In this document: piece by piece, positions 17,154 through 26,973 of the stretch
Position numbering within the stretch: the stretch's first letter is position 1
Layout of the letters: each line of letters begins with the position of its first letter
Assembly (NCBI GenBank): GCA_913062815.1
Contig: CAJXWZ010000029.1
Span: forward strand, 1 to 60,473
Origin: an uncultured Colwellia sp.
GTDB taxonomy: Bacteria; Pseudomonadota; Gammaproteobacteria; Enterobacterales; Alteromonadaceae
Direction of reading: 5' to 3'
Length of the DNA stretch: 60,473 bases
Translations under genes and position numbers: made by a program
Notes under the pieces: generated by a model
Database searches by the model: none
The model's input: only the letters and a program-made list of their open reading frames with translations
Told to the model about the DNA's origin: nothing

Positions 17154-17816
17154 GCCTACTCTATCAAGACTAAAGCTGGCATAACCAAATTAGAACGAAG
17201 GTTATTATCCTGTAGCAAAAAGTGTTCAGCTAATACATTTACAGGTTTTCCTTTACATTTATTTGCAATATTATCAAAAGAAACAAAGACAATAGCGAGC
17301 ATTGAAAGCACTATGTTCTTGCTAATTTTTAACTTGAGCTAGCAGAGAGTAATTCAAGAATTTCGTATTTTATAACTTTTTTTTGCTCAAGAAGCATTTT
17401 TTCTAATGCTCAATTTGAAAGTGAAAACTGCAAGTAACTCAATCACAATCAGCGATTCAAACTGGCTGACTTCAAAAAAATAGTCTACCTTGTTAATTGA
17501 TCACGAATTTAATTTTACCTTTATATTGTACAACTAATGTCTGCAACGGCTTCTTACTTCCAACCATTTGGTTATAGGAAATATTAAATAAACTTGTGCT
17601 AAGTCAAATTTATCCTGTTGTAGCAGTTGATTTATAGCCAGCTGAAAGGGTAAAATTGTCTTCTATATGCTGCATTTAGCAAGACTTTGTGACATATATC
17701 AATGCCATTTGGCAAACACACAAAAATAGTACAATTATCGTTTGTTTTTTCTTCGCTCAGTTAAGGGAACGTTAAAAACTATTGACTTATAAAATAAAAC
17801 TTCGGAAAACCATCAC
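17154..17816. other. Intergenic region upstream of ccoN
   Basis: 663 bases. The right part holds the cco promoter with an FNR-type box. The left part has no convincing gene. Minus-strand frames from about 17340 to 17160 show short hydrophobic stretches that end in stops and could be the remains of a small membrane-protein gene. Confidence 0.4.
17689..17702 (+). promoter_or_regulatory. FNR-type operator upstream of ccoNOQP
   Basis: GTGAC-ATAT-ATCAA matches the FNR consensus TTGAT-N4-ATCAA with a perfect right half and a left half one base away from the common variant TTGAC. It lies 114 bases before the ccoN start codon, a suitable distance for activation. cbb3 operons are classic FNR/ANR targets induced at low oxygen. 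The local fnr gene is a pseudogene, so the factor that binds here must be encoded elsewhere, if the site still works. Confidence 0.7.
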
Positions 17817-19241
17817 ATGACTCAAAGCAATACGTCAGCAGTAGACTACAACTTCGATGTTGTACGTCAATTTACTGTTATGACTGTAATCTGGGGGATC
17901 GTAGGTACTTTTGTAGGTGTACTCATCGCTGCGCAATTAATTTGGCCAGCTTTAAATTTTGATACACCTTGGTTAACTTACTCTCGTCTTCGTCCACTAC
18001 ATACCAATGCGGTAATTTTCGCTTTTGGTACTAGCGCTTTATTTGCTACCTCTTATTACGTTGTACAACGCACTTGCCAAACACGATTATTTGGCGGCAA
18101 GTTAGCCGCTTTCACATTTTGGGGCTGGCAGGCCGTCATTGTAGCTGCAGCTATAACATTACCTTTGGGTTATACCACATCAAAAGAATATGCCGAATTA
18201 GAATGGCCAATTGATATTTTTATTGCTGTTGTGTGGATTTCTTATGCCATTGTTTTCTTCGGTACACTTATCAAGCGTAAAACTTCACATATTTACGTGG
18301 CGAATTGGTTCTTTGGTGGTTTCATCATTACGGTAGCGGTTCTTCACATTGGCAACTCCATGGCAATACCTGTCTCCGCTATGAAGTCTTACTCAATTTA
18401 CCCTGGTGCTATCGATGCTATGATGCAGTGGTGGTACGGTCATAATGCTGTTGGCTTTCTATTAACAGCAGGTTTCTTAGGTATCATGTATTATTTTGTG
18501 CCAAAACAAGCAGAACGTCCGGTATATTCTTACCGTTTGTCAATTGTTCATTTTTGGGCACTAGTTTCTTTATACATTTGGGCTGGCCCCCACCATTTAC
18601 ACTTCACTGCGCTACCTGATTGGGCTCAATCGGTTGGTATGGTGATGTCAATTGTGTTATTCCTGCCTTCTTGGGGTGGTATGATCAACGGTATCATGAC
18701 CCTTTCAGGTGCTTGGCATAAACTTCGCTATGATCCTATTTTACGTTTCTTAATCGTTTCTTTATCTTTTTATGGCATGTCTACTTTTGAAGGCCCAATG
18801 ATGGCAATCAAGTCTGTGAACGCTTTATCTCACTACACAGACTGGACCATAGGTCACGTTCATTCTGGTGCGCTTGGTTGGGTAGCCATGGTTTCCATTG
18901 GTGCAATGTATCACTTAATCCCCGTATTATTTAATCAAGGCCGTATGTATAGCATTCGCTTAATCAATATACATTTTTGGATGCATACTGCTGGTATTAT
19001 TCTTTATATCGTTGCTATGTGGATTTCAGGTGTTATGCAAGGTTTGATGTGGCGTGCGGTAAATACTGACGGTACCTTAACCTATAGTTTTGTTGAAAGT
19101 TTGACTGCCTCTTATCCTTTCTACTTTATCCGTTTCTTAGGTGGTGTTCTTGTTGTTGCTGGTTTTCTCTTAATGGCTTACAACATGTTTAAAACAATCG
19201 GCGCTAAAGACGGCAGTCTACAAGCCGTTGCAGAAGCTTAA
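17817..19241 (+). CDS. ccoN: cbb3-type cytochrome c oxidase subunit I
   Basis: 474 residues, a typical CcoN length, with about 12 membrane helices. Conserved features are [13 protein letters not shown] (low-spin heme ligand), [15 protein letters not shown] (CuB/heme b3 region with the Tyr-His link), [15 protein letters not shown], and a second [12 protein letters not shown] with heme ligands. It is the heme-copper catalytic subunit, reducing O2 at high affinity at the inner membrane. First gene of ccoN-ccoO-ccoQ-ccoP with short gaps. Confidence 0.97.
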   Translation: MTQSNTSAVDYNFDVVRQFTVMTVIWGIVGTFVGVLIAAQLIWPALNFDTPWLTYSRLRPLHTNAVIFAFGTSALFATSYYVVQRTCQTRLFGGKLAAFTFWGWQAVIVAAAITLPLGYTTSKEYAELEWPIDIFIAVVWISYAIVFFGTLIKRKTSHIYVANWFFGGFIITVAVLHIGNSMAIPVSAMKSYSIYPGAIDAMMQWWYGHNAVGFLLTAGFLGIMYYFVPKQAERPVYSYRLSIVHFWALVSLYIWAGPHHLHFTALPDWAQSVGMVMSIVLFLPSWGGMINGIMTLSGAWHKLRYDPILRFLIVSLSFYGMSTFEGPMMAIKSVNALSHYTDWTIGHVHSGALGWVAMVSIGAMYHLIPVLFNQGRMYSIRLINIHFWMHTAGIILYIVAMWISGVMQGLMWRAVNTDGTLTYSFVESLTASYPFYFIRFLGGVLVVAGFLLMAYNMFKTIGAKDGSLQAVAEA

Positions 19242-19252
19242 GGAGAGCAAAG

Positions 19253-19897
19253 ATGCGAAATAAACATGAAGCAGTTGAAAAGAATGTTGGCTTGTTCTTT
19301 CTATTTACCGTATTGGCTATCAGTATTGGTGGCCTAGTTGAGATTACGCCATTGTTCTTTCAAAAAGAAACAACTACTCCGGTAGATAACCTAAAGCCAT
19401 ATACGGCTTTGCAACTTGAAGGAAGAGACATATATATCCGTGAAGGTTGCAGCAACTGTCATAGTCAAATGATCCGCCCATTTAGGGCAGAAACCGAACG
19501 TTATGGCCATTATAGTGTTGCTGGTGAACATGTCTGGGAGCACCCTTTTTTATGGGGCTCAAAACGAACAGGACCAGATCTAGCCCGTGTTGGTGGTCGT
19601 TATAGTGATGACTGGCATATTGCACATTTAACTGACCCTAGGTCGGTTGTGCCTGAATCTAACATGCCTGCTTATAACTGGTTAAATAAGAATACCCTTG
19701 ATGGTAACGTAACCGCTAAAAAACTTGAAACCTTTAATTGGTTAACGCGTAATCGTTCTCACAAAGATGAAAATGGTAATGCTATTCCACTATACTCGCA
19801 GGCTGAAATAGATGGCGCAAAAGATGCCGTACAGGGTAAAACTGAAATGACCGCCTTGGTTGCTTATTTGCAATCACTTGGCCACGCACTTAAGTAA
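19253..19897 (+). CDS. ccoO: cbb3-type cytochrome c oxidase subunit II (monoheme)
   Basis: 214 residues. One N-terminal membrane anchor ([18 protein letters not shown]) is followed by a periplasmic cytochrome c domain with the heme site CSNCHSQ near residue 67, preceded by GRDIYIREG, and a candidate Met ligand in ESNMPAY. It carries electrons from CcoP to CcoN. An AAGGAGAGC ribosome binding site precedes the start, 11 bases after ccoN. Confidence 0.97.
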   Translation: MRNKHEAVEKNVGLFFLFTVLAISIGGLVEITPLFFQKETTTPVDNLKPYTALQLEGRDIYIREGCSNCHSQMIRPFRAETERYGHYSVAGEHVWEHPFLWGSKRTGPDLARVGGRYSDDWHIAHLTDPRSVVPESNMPAYNWLNKNTLDGNVTAKKLETFNWLTRNRSHKDENGNAIPLYSQAEIDGAKDAVQGKTEMTALVAYLQSLGHALK

Positions 19898-19906
19898 GTT
19901 AACACA

Positions 19907-20107
19907 ATGGATTATGGAACATTAAGAGGGTTTTTCGCCCTCCTTATATTGGCTTTATTTATCGTAATTGTTGTCTGGTCTTTTTCGAAGAAGCGCAAAG
20001 CATCATTTGATGAAATAGCAAATTCGATACTTGACGAGCAACAAGCACCAGATAGCGAAAGCCATCTTAAAACAGAGAGCAAACAGGAGACGAATAATAA
20101 TGTCTAG
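19907..20107 (+). CDS. ccoQ: cbb3-type oxidase small subunit CcoQ
   Basis: 66 residues. MDYGTLRGFFALLILALF starts a single membrane helix ending VVWSFSKKRK, then an acidic, hydrophilic tail. This is the usual CcoQ layout; the protein stabilises the assembled complex. The gene starts 9 bases after ccoO, and its last 8 bases overlap the start of ccoP. Confidence 0.9.
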   Translation: MDYGTLRGFFALLILALFIVIVVWSFSKKRKASFDEIANSILDEQQAPDSESHLKTESKQETNNNV

Positions 20108-21071
20108 CTTCTGGAATATATGGATTTGGGTTCTTACCCTAGGCTGCTTAGCAGGCTGCTTTATTATACTGCGTTATTGCTTAAAGAACTTCGCTGGCGT
20201 TGAAGAAGGCGAATCAATGGGTCACTCCTTCGATGGTATTGAAGAATTGAATAATCCACTACCTAAATGGTGGAGTAACTTTTTCTTAGCAACTATCATT
20301 TGGGCATTATTTTATATTGCTTGGTTCGGTTTAGGCGCATGGACGGGTATCTCTGGTTGGAGAAGTTCAAACCAAGGTATATTAAACATAGCAGAATCAA
20401 AGGCTAAAACAGCGGAGTATTTAGCAAAAGACTCCGGTGTTTTAGTGCAATACGATCGTGAAATTGCCCGGGCTAATGAAAAATATGGTCCAATATTTGA
20501 CGCTTATGCTGCGCGTAGTATTGAAGACTTGGCTACAGATGCAGAAGCATTAAAGGTAGGTCAACGATTATTCATTCAAAACTGTGCACAATGTCACGGC
20601 TCTGATGCTCGTGGTACTACAGGGTTTCCTAACCTAGCGGATAAAGATTGGTTGTACGGTGGTACGCCAGAGCAAATCAAAGAAACTATCATGCATGGCC
20701 GTCAAGCTGTTGGCATGATGGCTTGGGAAGACGCTTTAGGCGGTGAACAAGGTGTAAAAGATGTGGCAGCTTATGTTATTAGTTTAAGTGGTCGCTCTGT
20801 TAACGCTGACCTTGCTAAGGCGGGTAAAGCCAAGTTTGGTATATGCGCAGGTTGTCATGGCTCTGATGGTCAAGGTAGTTTAGCATTAGGTTTACCCATG
20901 GGTGCACCTAATTTATCTGACAATGTTTGGTTATACGGTGGTTCAAAACGTGCTATTGAAGAGTCAATTAAGTACGGTCGCGCCGGTGTTATGCCACCAT
21001 GGAGTAATATCTTAGGTGAAGAGAAAGTACATGTTATTAGTGCTTATGTTTACTCACTTTCCCAAGATTAA
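20100..21071 (+). CDS. ccoP: cbb3-type cytochrome c oxidase subunit III (diheme)
   Basis: 323 residues from ATG 20100, chosen because AGGAGA lies about 8 bases upstream and the product then starts MSSFWNIWIWVLT like other CcoP proteins. The longer frame from 20031 lies inside ccoQ. There are two membrane segments near residues 8-25 and 60-85, then two cytochrome c domains with CAQCHGS and CAGCHGS. GVMPPWSN and GMMAWED supply the Met ligands. The protein is the electron entry point of the oxidase. A strong terminator follows. Confidence 0.96.
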   Translation: MSSFWNIWIWVLTLGCLAGCFIILRYCLKNFAGVEEGESMGHSFDGIEELNNPLPKWWSNFFLATIIWALFYIAWFGLGAWTGISGWRSSNQGILNIAESKAKTAEYLAKDSGVLVQYDREIARANEKYGPIFDAYAARSIEDLATDAEALKVGQRLFIQNCAQCHGSDARGTTGFPNLADKDWLYGGTPEQIKETIMHGRQAVGMMAWEDALGGEQGVKDVAAYVISLSGRSVNADLAKAGKAKFGICAGCHGSDGQGSLALGLPMGAPNLSDNVWLYGGSKRAIEESIKYGRAGVMPPWSNILGEEKVHVISAYVYSLSQD

Positions 21072-21117
21072 TTATGAACTTAAGCTAATACATTTAAGCT
21101 ACGTATAGAAATAAATA

Positions 21118-21155
21118 AAAAGGCTAATTAACTACTTGTTAATTAGCCTTTTTTA
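21118..21155 (+). terminator. Rho-independent terminator after ccoP
   Basis: A 13-bp stem AAGGCTAATTAAC / GTTAATTAGCCTT with a 5-base loop is followed by TTTTTT. It separates the structural oxidase genes from the assembly genes, which therefore probably have their own promoter in 21156-21246. Confidence 0.85.
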
Positions 21156-21246
21156 ATGCCTTCAACTTAACGACTAAACTAGCTCAAGACAAATAAAAAC
21201 GCTATAATAGCCGTTAATTTGCTACAATCTAAACATAATTTTATCT

Positions 21247-21741
21247 ATGAAAACATCTTGGTATCATGAGCCTTGGGCTTGGTTAGTTTTTATTCTTCCT
21301 TTTACTGCAGTTGTTGCAGGTATTGCTACTTATATTATTGCCAATACTGATCCTGACACGCTTGTTGTAGGGGATTATTATAAAACAGGTAAAGCTATAA
21401 ATTTGCAAGTATCAAAAGTTAAGAGAGCACAAAAATTAGGCATGCGATTCGCGTTAAAGCTTGTCGATAATGAACTAGTGATAAAGCCGACTGGCATTGA
21501 CAAAAAGTTTCCTTTACTCAATATTAACTTTTTCCACCCTACCCTTGAAAAACAGGACTTTTATATAGCGTTAACACCTGATGGTAATGGTTATTTTAGA
21601 GAAATATTTAATAAAGAAATTACCGGAAAATGGAAAATTACCATTACTCCTTTTGATAATAGCTGGAAAATTCAAGATACGATTAGTCTACCGCAGCGCG
21701 AATTTATCGACATAATCCCTAATCCGATTAAAGCACAATAA
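21247..21741 (+). CDS. ccoH: FixH/CcoH family oxidase assembly protein
   Basis: 164 residues. One N-terminal membrane helix follows WYHEPWAWLVFILPF, the characteristic FixH start, with ANTDPDTLVVGDYYKTGKAI just after the helix. The rest is a periplasmic beta-rich domain. CcoH interacts with the maturing cbb3 complex. It lies 37 bases before ccoI, in the same unit. Confidence 0.9.
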   Translation: MKTSWYHEPWAWLVFILPFTAVVAGIATYIIANTDPDTLVVGDYYKTGKAINLQVSKVKRAQKLGMRFALKLVDNELVIKPTGIDKKFPLLNINFFHPTLEKQDFYIALTPDGNGYFREIFNKEITGKWKITITPFDNSWKIQDTISLPQREFIDIIPNPIKAQ

Positions 21742-21778
21742 CGCTTATATTAAAGTAAGTTCCCAACTAGATATACTT

Positions 21779-24202
21779 ATGCCCTCTAAGAAAAGTAATT
21801 GCTATCATTGTGATGAGTTAATACCTCAGGGTATAACACTTAACGTCATTATCAATAACAAAACCCAGTTAATGTGCTGTATTGGTTGTCAAGCAGTTGC
21901 CCAAACTATAATTGATAATAATCTCACGCAATATTACGCGGTTAGAACTGAACCTGCGCTCAAAAGTACGGCATTAATACCTGAACAATTATGTAAAAAT
22001 CAATTGTTAGATGAAGCAGTTCTGCAAAATGAATTTATTTATCAAGAGAATGACATTAAAGAAGCTATTTTAACCATAGAAGGCATAAATTGTGCGGCTT
22101 GTGCTTGGCTAATTGAGATGCAATTAATCAAGCACGTCGGTATAGAATCTATTAACGTTAACGCCACTACTCAAAGAGCAACAATCAAGTGGCATGATTC
22201 GAAACTGGTACTCAGTGAAATTTTAAATGCTATTGAAAAAATTGGATATCATGCCTTACCATTCAAGGCTAATGAAGTTGAGAAACGCAACAAAATTGTG
22301 AGTAAAACATTCATCAAACGGCTTGGCATTAGCGGTATATTAATGATGCAGATAATGATGATTGCTATAGGCCTTTATTTTGGTGCCTTTGCCGACATGG
22401 AAGATCATAATAAAATCTATTTGCGTTGGGTTAGCTTTCTTTTAGCGCTACCAATAGTTAGCTATGGCGCATTTCCCTTTTATATTGGTGCAATAAATGC
22501 GCTTAAATTAAAACGTTTATCGATGGACGTCCCTGTTTCAATTGCGATAATTCTTGCATTTAGTGCCAGTGCATGGGCAACATTTTCCAAACAGGGTGAA
22601 GTGTATTTCGAATCCGTTGCTATGTTTACTTTTTTATTGCTTATCGGCAAGTTTCTAGAGTTTCGTGCTCGCTCTCATGCTGCGCAAGTGTCTGCAAATT
22701 TGTTAAAACTTATGCCAATGACAGCAACGCGTATACCAAGAGTAACGCTCGAGAAAGAGCAAGGTGACATTAAAGAAAAATTGGTAGCGGCAAAGTTACT
22801 CGCAGTTAATGATTGGGTGTTGGTAAAACCTGGTGAAACAGTGCCTGCAGATGGCAAGGTTGTACGAGGGAGTTCACAAATAAATGAAGCGATGCTTTCT
22901 GGTGAGCAATTACCGGTAAATAAAAATATTAATGATAATGTCTTTGCCGGTACAATTAATGGCGATGGTAACTTAACTGTGCAAGTTACACAGCCAAGTA
23001 ACCAATCATTTTTAAGTCAATTAATTCGTTTAAGTGAACAATCTCAAACACATAAACCAAAACTTGCTCGACTGTCAGATAAAATTGCTCAATATTTCGT
23101 TGCTGTGATTTTAGTCACTGCGCTTGGTACCGCATTCTATTGGCAACAGCACTTACCAACTGAGGCGTTTTGGATAACCTTGTCTGTTTTAGTAGCCACG
23201 TGCCCATGCGCCCTTTCATTAGCGACTCCGACAGCGTTAACTTGCGCAACCACCCGTCTAAACCGTGACGGTATAATGATAAAATCGGCCCATGTAATGG
23301 AAACCATGCCAAAAATTGATTGCTATGCTTTTGATAAAACCGGTACGTTAACTACTGGCCAATTTTCAATCGCCCGTGTAACACTCACTAACGAAACTAA
23401 TTACACAAAATCACAAGTACTGGCTATCGCTGCTGCGCTTGAATCACATTCTGAACACCCATTAGCTAAGCCTTTTATTGAGTACAGAAATTATGAACTT
23501 AAGTCAGAAAATGTAACTGTGTATTCAGGTAAAGGAGTCACAGGCACCATAAACAGCGAACATTACAGCATTGGTAAACCTTCTTGGTTAATAACAAGCC
23601 AAGATGAGACCACCAGCTCTACTTCATGTGTATTGCTTTGTGAAGGTAAATTGATCGCCAGTTTTGATTTAACAGATCAAATTAGACAGGATGCTCGCGC
23701 TTTAATAAGCGCATTAAATAAAGATAAACATACCTTAATGCTATCAGGAGATAGCCAATTTTCTTGCGAAAAAATAGCACAGGAATTGTTAATTAAGACT
23801 TGTCATGGTGATCTATCAGCACAAGATAAAATGACACAATTGATAAAACGACAAGAACAACAACATGAAAAAATAGCGATGGTAGGAGACGGTGTCAACG
23901 ATTCTCCTGTGTTTGGTGCGGCTCACGTTTCAATGGCAATGGGCTGTGGTACAGACATTGCTAAAAGTGGTGCTGATGTCATTTTATTAAACAATCAATT
24001 AAGTAGCGTTACCACACTGAACAAAACGGCTGTTAAAACAAGGCGTATAATTTTTCAAAATTATTTATGGGCATTTGGTTATAATGCTATTGTATTACCA
24101 TTAGCGGTTGCCGGAATGATAACCCCATATTTAGCTGTTATAGGTATGTCTGCAAGCTCTATATTAGTAATAACTAATTCATTACGCTTGTTAAAGAAAT
24201 AA
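21779..24202 (+). CDS. ccoI: Copper-translocating P-type ATPase (CcoI/FixI, CtpA type)
   Basis: 807 residues. The N-terminus has a Cys-rich metal-binding region (CYHCDEL and CCIGCQAV), then a heavy-metal-associated domain with INCAACAWLIE. Eight membrane helices follow, the sixth carrying the transport motif CPCALSLATP. The phosphorylation site is DKTGTLT, the nucleotide domain has SEHPLAK, and the hinge is VGDGVNDSPVFGAA. CcoI exports Cu(I) to the periplasmic side for insertion into CcoN. The long Cys-rich N-terminus distinguishes it from CopA. Confidence 0.95.
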   Translation: MPSKKSNCYHCDELIPQGITLNVIINNKTQLMCCIGCQAVAQTIIDNNLTQYYAVRTEPALKSTALIPEQLCKNQLLDEAVLQNEFIYQENDIKEAILTIEGINCAACAWLIEMQLIKHVGIESINVNATTQRATIKWHDSKLVLSEILNAIEKIGYHALPFKANEVEKRNKIVSKTFIKRLGISGILMMQIMMIAIGLYFGAFADMEDHNKIYLRWVSFLLALPIVSYGAFPFYIGAINALKLKRLSMDVPVSIAIILAFSASAWATFSKQGEVYFESVAMFTFLLLIGKFLEFRARSHAAQVSANLLKLMPMTATRIPRVTLEKEQGDIKEKLVAAKLLAVNDWVLVKPGETVPADGKVVRGSSQINEAMLSGEQLPVNKNINDNVFAGTINGDGNLTVQVTQPSNQSFLSQLIRLSEQSQTHKPKLARLSDKIAQYFVAVILVTALGTAFYWQQHLPTEAFWITLSVLVATCPCALSLATPTALTCATTRLNRDGIMIKSAHVMETMPKIDCYAFDKTGTLTTGQFSIARVTLTNETNYTKSQVLAIAAALESHSEHPLAKPFIEYRNYELKSENVTVYSGKGVTGTINSEHYSIGKPSWLITSQDETTSSTSCVLLCEGKLIASFDLTDQIRQDARALISALNKDKHTLMLSGDSQFSCEKIAQELLIKTCHGDLSAQDKMTQLIKRQEQQHEKIAMVGDGVNDSPVFGAAHVSMAMGCGTDIAKSGADVILLNNQLSSVTTLNKTAVKTRRIIFQNYLWAFGYNAIVLPLAVAGMITPYLAVIGMSASSILVITNSLRLLKK

Positions 24203-24221
24203 TCCACAATGAGTTTATGCT

Positions 24222-24434
24222 ATGAGCATTATTTATATATTAATTCCAATTGCCATCATCCTTACCGCCATCGGTATTTATTTATTTTTTTGGGCTGTAA
24301 AAACTGAGCAGTTTGATGATCTTGAAAAACAAGGCATGAGTATTCTTTTTGATGAACAAGAACATAAAAATTTGACTGATAGCAATGACAAGACCAGCAA
24401 AATAATAAACAAGAAACCACAGAAACCTGAGTAA
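24222..24434 (+). CDS. ccoS: cbb3-type oxidase assembly protein CcoS
   Basis: 70 residues. MSIIYILIPIAIILTAIGIY forms one membrane helix, followed by FFWAVKTEQFDDLEKQG, the family signature, and a charged tail. CcoS is needed for heme and copper insertion into CcoN. It lies 19 bases after ccoI and 8 bases before the next gene. Confidence 0.92.
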   Translation: MSIIYILIPIAIILTAIGIYLFFWAVKTEQFDDLEKQGMSILFDEQEHKNLTDSNDKTSKIINKKPQKPE

Positions 24435-24442
24435 GTTATCAA

Positions 24443-25165
24443 ATGAACTTAGATCTATTTTCAGCATTTATTATAGGCTTACTTGGCTCCGGTCATTGTA
24501 TAGCCATGTGTGGTGGTATAACTACGATGCTAACCTCGGCTTTACCGTCAAATCAAAATAAATTAGCAATCCCCGTTTGGGTTAATGAGCAAACTAGGCC
24601 AAGTAAATTACCGAGTAAATTATTATTAGTTAGCAGTTACAATATTGGCCGTATCGCATCTTACAGTATCATCGGTGCTATAGTTGGTTACTCAGGCTCT
24701 ATTGCAGCAAAAAACATTGGTTTACCCTTAGCAGGTTTACGTATGTTTTCAGCTATCTTTATCATTCTATTAGGGCTTTATTTAGGTCAGTGGCTAATGT
24801 GGTTGAATCGCGTTGAAGCGCTAGGGAAAATTTTGTGGAAACAGATATCCCCATTAGCTAAACGTGTTATTCCTGTTGATAGTTCCAGTAAAGCGTTTTC
24901 CTTAGGCGTTATCTGGGGTTGGCTACCTTGTGGCCTTGTATACTCAATGCTTACTTGGGCACTAGCAAGCGGTAATGCCCTAAACGGTGCAGCCATAATG
25001 TTTTGTTTTGGTCTAGGCACCTTACCTGCATTGTTAACCTTATCTTTAAGCTTTCACACTATAAAAGGGCTTTTAACTAGCGCTAGTTTGAAAAAGGGAA
25101 TGGCTTTATTGTTAATTTCCTTCGGTGTTTATAGTTTTACCGGTGCTTGGCAACAGTTGTTTTAA
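24443..25165 (+). CDS. SafE/DsbD-like membrane protein of the cco assembly cluster
   Basis: 240 residues, six to seven membrane helices. Its first helix carries GSGHCIAMCGGI, the His/Met/Cys motif of this group (TauE/SafE family in common annotation, related to the DsbD membrane core), and WLPCGLVYSMLTWA lies in a later helix. Genes of this type regularly follow ccoS. A role in copper or thiol handling during oxidase assembly is likely but not proven. Last intact gene of the ccoH-ccoI-ccoS unit. Confidence 0.8.
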   Translation: MNLDLFSAFIIGLLGSGHCIAMCGGITTMLTSALPSNQNKLAIPVWVNEQTRPSKLPSKLLLVSSYNIGRIASYSIIGAIVGYSGSIAAKNIGLPLAGLRMFSAIFIILLGLYLGQWLMWLNRVEALGKILWKQISPLAKRVIPVDSSSKAFSLGVIWGWLPCGLVYSMLTWALASGNALNGAAIMFCFGLGTLPALLTLSLSFHTIKGLLTSASLKKGMALLLISFGVYSFTGAWQQLF

Positions 25166-25268
25166 TACCATAGCCTTGCTTAAATACTTTTGAAGTAAAC
25201 CGCGCTATTACCATTACTTTAACCGTACCAATTTATTAAATAGCTGCTCTAGCTCAAAGCATATTTAG

Positions 25269-25744
25269 CGTCAAAATTGTAGCACTACTGAGCTTTGCTT
25301 GTCTTTTACCCTAAACGAGCAAGATGATGAGAAAATTTCAGGTTTTTATCTAGCCGGTGATTTACTTGGTTTTGGTGTGTGAATTTCCATACGATAATTT
25401 AGCTACTTTATCTAGCGCTATGCCGCAACTCTAAAAATAAGCATTACGCTTAATGAGTAATGAAATTCATACTGTTCAATAAATGCTTACTTTACTTACG
25501 CAAGAAAATGCTGAGCAACGCCTAACCACTTTCTTAACGAACTTAAGTAAGCGATGCCAGTCTCGAGACTTTTCATCTAATGAGTTTCCCTTAGCAATGA
25601 CAAGAAATGAAATTAGTAATTATATTGGCTTAACAGTTGAAACAATTAGCCGAATACTCAATCGCTTCAATAACAAGGTTAATCAAACTTGATGGTAAGC
25701 TGATAGAAATTATTGATATAGATGATTTACCAGATCTTGCATAG
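25269..25744 (+). pseudogene. fnr: Decayed fnr (oxygen-sensing transcription regulator)
   Basis: Pieces of FNR appear in the correct order. The Fe-S region reads RQNCSTTELCLSFTLNE (25269 on) where E. coli has CQDCSISQLCIPFTLNE, so one cluster Cys is replaced by Arg. It then jumps straight to EQDDEKISGFYLAGDLLGF and again to VCEFPYDNLATLSSAMPQL, skipping roughly 55 and 20 expected residues. Stops follow PQL and the HTVQ segment. The DNA-binding part is recognisable ([26 protein letters not shown]), but then the frame shifts before [15 protein letters not shown] and the stop at 25744. Only a 69-codon frame (25483-25692) stays open. The position between the SafE gene and uspE is exactly where fnr/etrA is expected. 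Confidence 0.9.
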
Positions 25745-25901
25745 TTATACCTGCCCTTACTTCAACGAGTAACATTGCCTATTTCCCTTAAAAATAATCT
25801 TTAAAGTTCATTTAAAACAAGCATTAATTCCATACTTTTGCTATAAATTAATTAGGCTTTAATAAAGTCTGTGTTTTCAATAAACAAAAGTGAGATTTAT
25901 C

Positions 25902-26852
25902 ATGGAAACATATCAAAGTATTTTAGTTGTTGTCGATCCAACGACAGATGAACAAAAGGCGCTAAGAAGAGCGATAGAGTTAGCTTCTAGAGTTGTAGAA
26001 AATGCTAAAAATAAAGTGAAAGTCTGTGCTTTTCTCAGTATATTTGATTTTTCCTATGAAATGACTACTATTCTCTCTACTGACGAGCGTGATGTTATGC
26101 GTCAATCGGTAATCAATGACAAAGAGCTTTGGCTAAAGACAATTATTGCAAGCCTTAAAGCCGACATTGAAATAGATTGCCAAGTTGTTTGGCATAACCG
26201 ACCTTTTGAAGCGATTGTTGAGCGGGTTATTAACGATGATTATGACTTAGTTATCAAAGGGACTCATCAGCACGATAAACTTAAATCCGTGGTCTTTACA
26301 CCAACAGATTGGCATATATTGCGTAAATGTCCTTGTCCTGTGTTATTAGTGAAAGATCATGAATGGCCTAGCAATGGCAATATTCTTGCTGCCATAAATG
26401 TCGGTAGCGACGAAACTGAACACCATTCACTTAATAACAAAATTACCACAGAAGCTAATCAGTTAGCCAACTTAATTCAAGCAAATGTACATCTGGTTAA
26501 TTCTTTCCCTGGCACCCCAGTAAATATAGCGATTGAAATACCTGAATTTAATTCAACCGAGTATAATGACACCATGCAAAAGCATCATGAACAAGCCATG
26601 ATCTCTCATGCCAACCAGTTTGGTATTAGTGTTATTAATACGCATGTTGAAGAAGGTTTACCTGAAACGGTTATTGCACATGTAGCAACTAAAATTGATG
26701 CCGAACTAGTCATTCTTGGTACTGTTGGCCGTACAGGAATTTCCGCAGCTTTGATTGGCAACACCGCGGAACATGTCATAGATCAGCTTAATTGTGATGT
26801 GCTTGCTTTAAAACCTGAAGGTTATATATCACCTCTTCAGGAACAAAACTGA
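25902..26852 (+). CDS. uspE: Tandem universal stress protein UspE
   Basis: 316 residues from ATG 25902, chosen over the upstream GTG 25890 because AGTGAG provides a ribosome binding site and homologues start METYQSILVV. There are two Usp domains. The first (about 1-150) ends in CPCPVLLVKD; the second (about 155-310) has VILGTVGRTGISAALIGNTAEHVI, the ATP-binding G-2x-G-9x-G(S/T) signature. UspE is induced in stationary phase and under stress and usually lies next to fnr, as it does here beside the fnr remnant. Confidence 0.93.
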   Translation: METYQSILVVVDPTTDEQKALRRAIELASRVVENAKNKVKVCAFLSIFDFSYEMTTILSTDERDVMRQSVINDKELWLKTIIASLKADIEIDCQVVWHNRPFEAIVERVINDDYDLVIKGTHQHDKLKSVVFTPTDWHILRKCPCPVLLVKDHEWPSNGNILAAINVGSDETEHHSLNNKITTEANQLANLIQANVHLVNSFPGTPVNIAIEIPEFNSTEYNDTMQKHHEQAMISHANQFGISVINTHVEEGLPETVIAHVATKIDAELVILGTVGRTGISAALIGNTAEHVIDQLNCDVLALKPEGYISPLQEQN

Positions 26853-26973
26853 TAAGGTACATAAAAACAGGACCTAGTGATTCTACCCGGCAGTTTTACC
26901 TTATGGCTTTAAGTAGTTAAAAGCACTATAATGCGCGGCGATATTATACTGCTTAAAATAAAGTTACCTATTT

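Noticed and set aside
17103..17342. 79-codon plus-strand frame upstream of ccoN
   Set aside because: TTG start, no ribosome binding site, low-complexity composition; the minus strand of the same stretch looks more protein-like.
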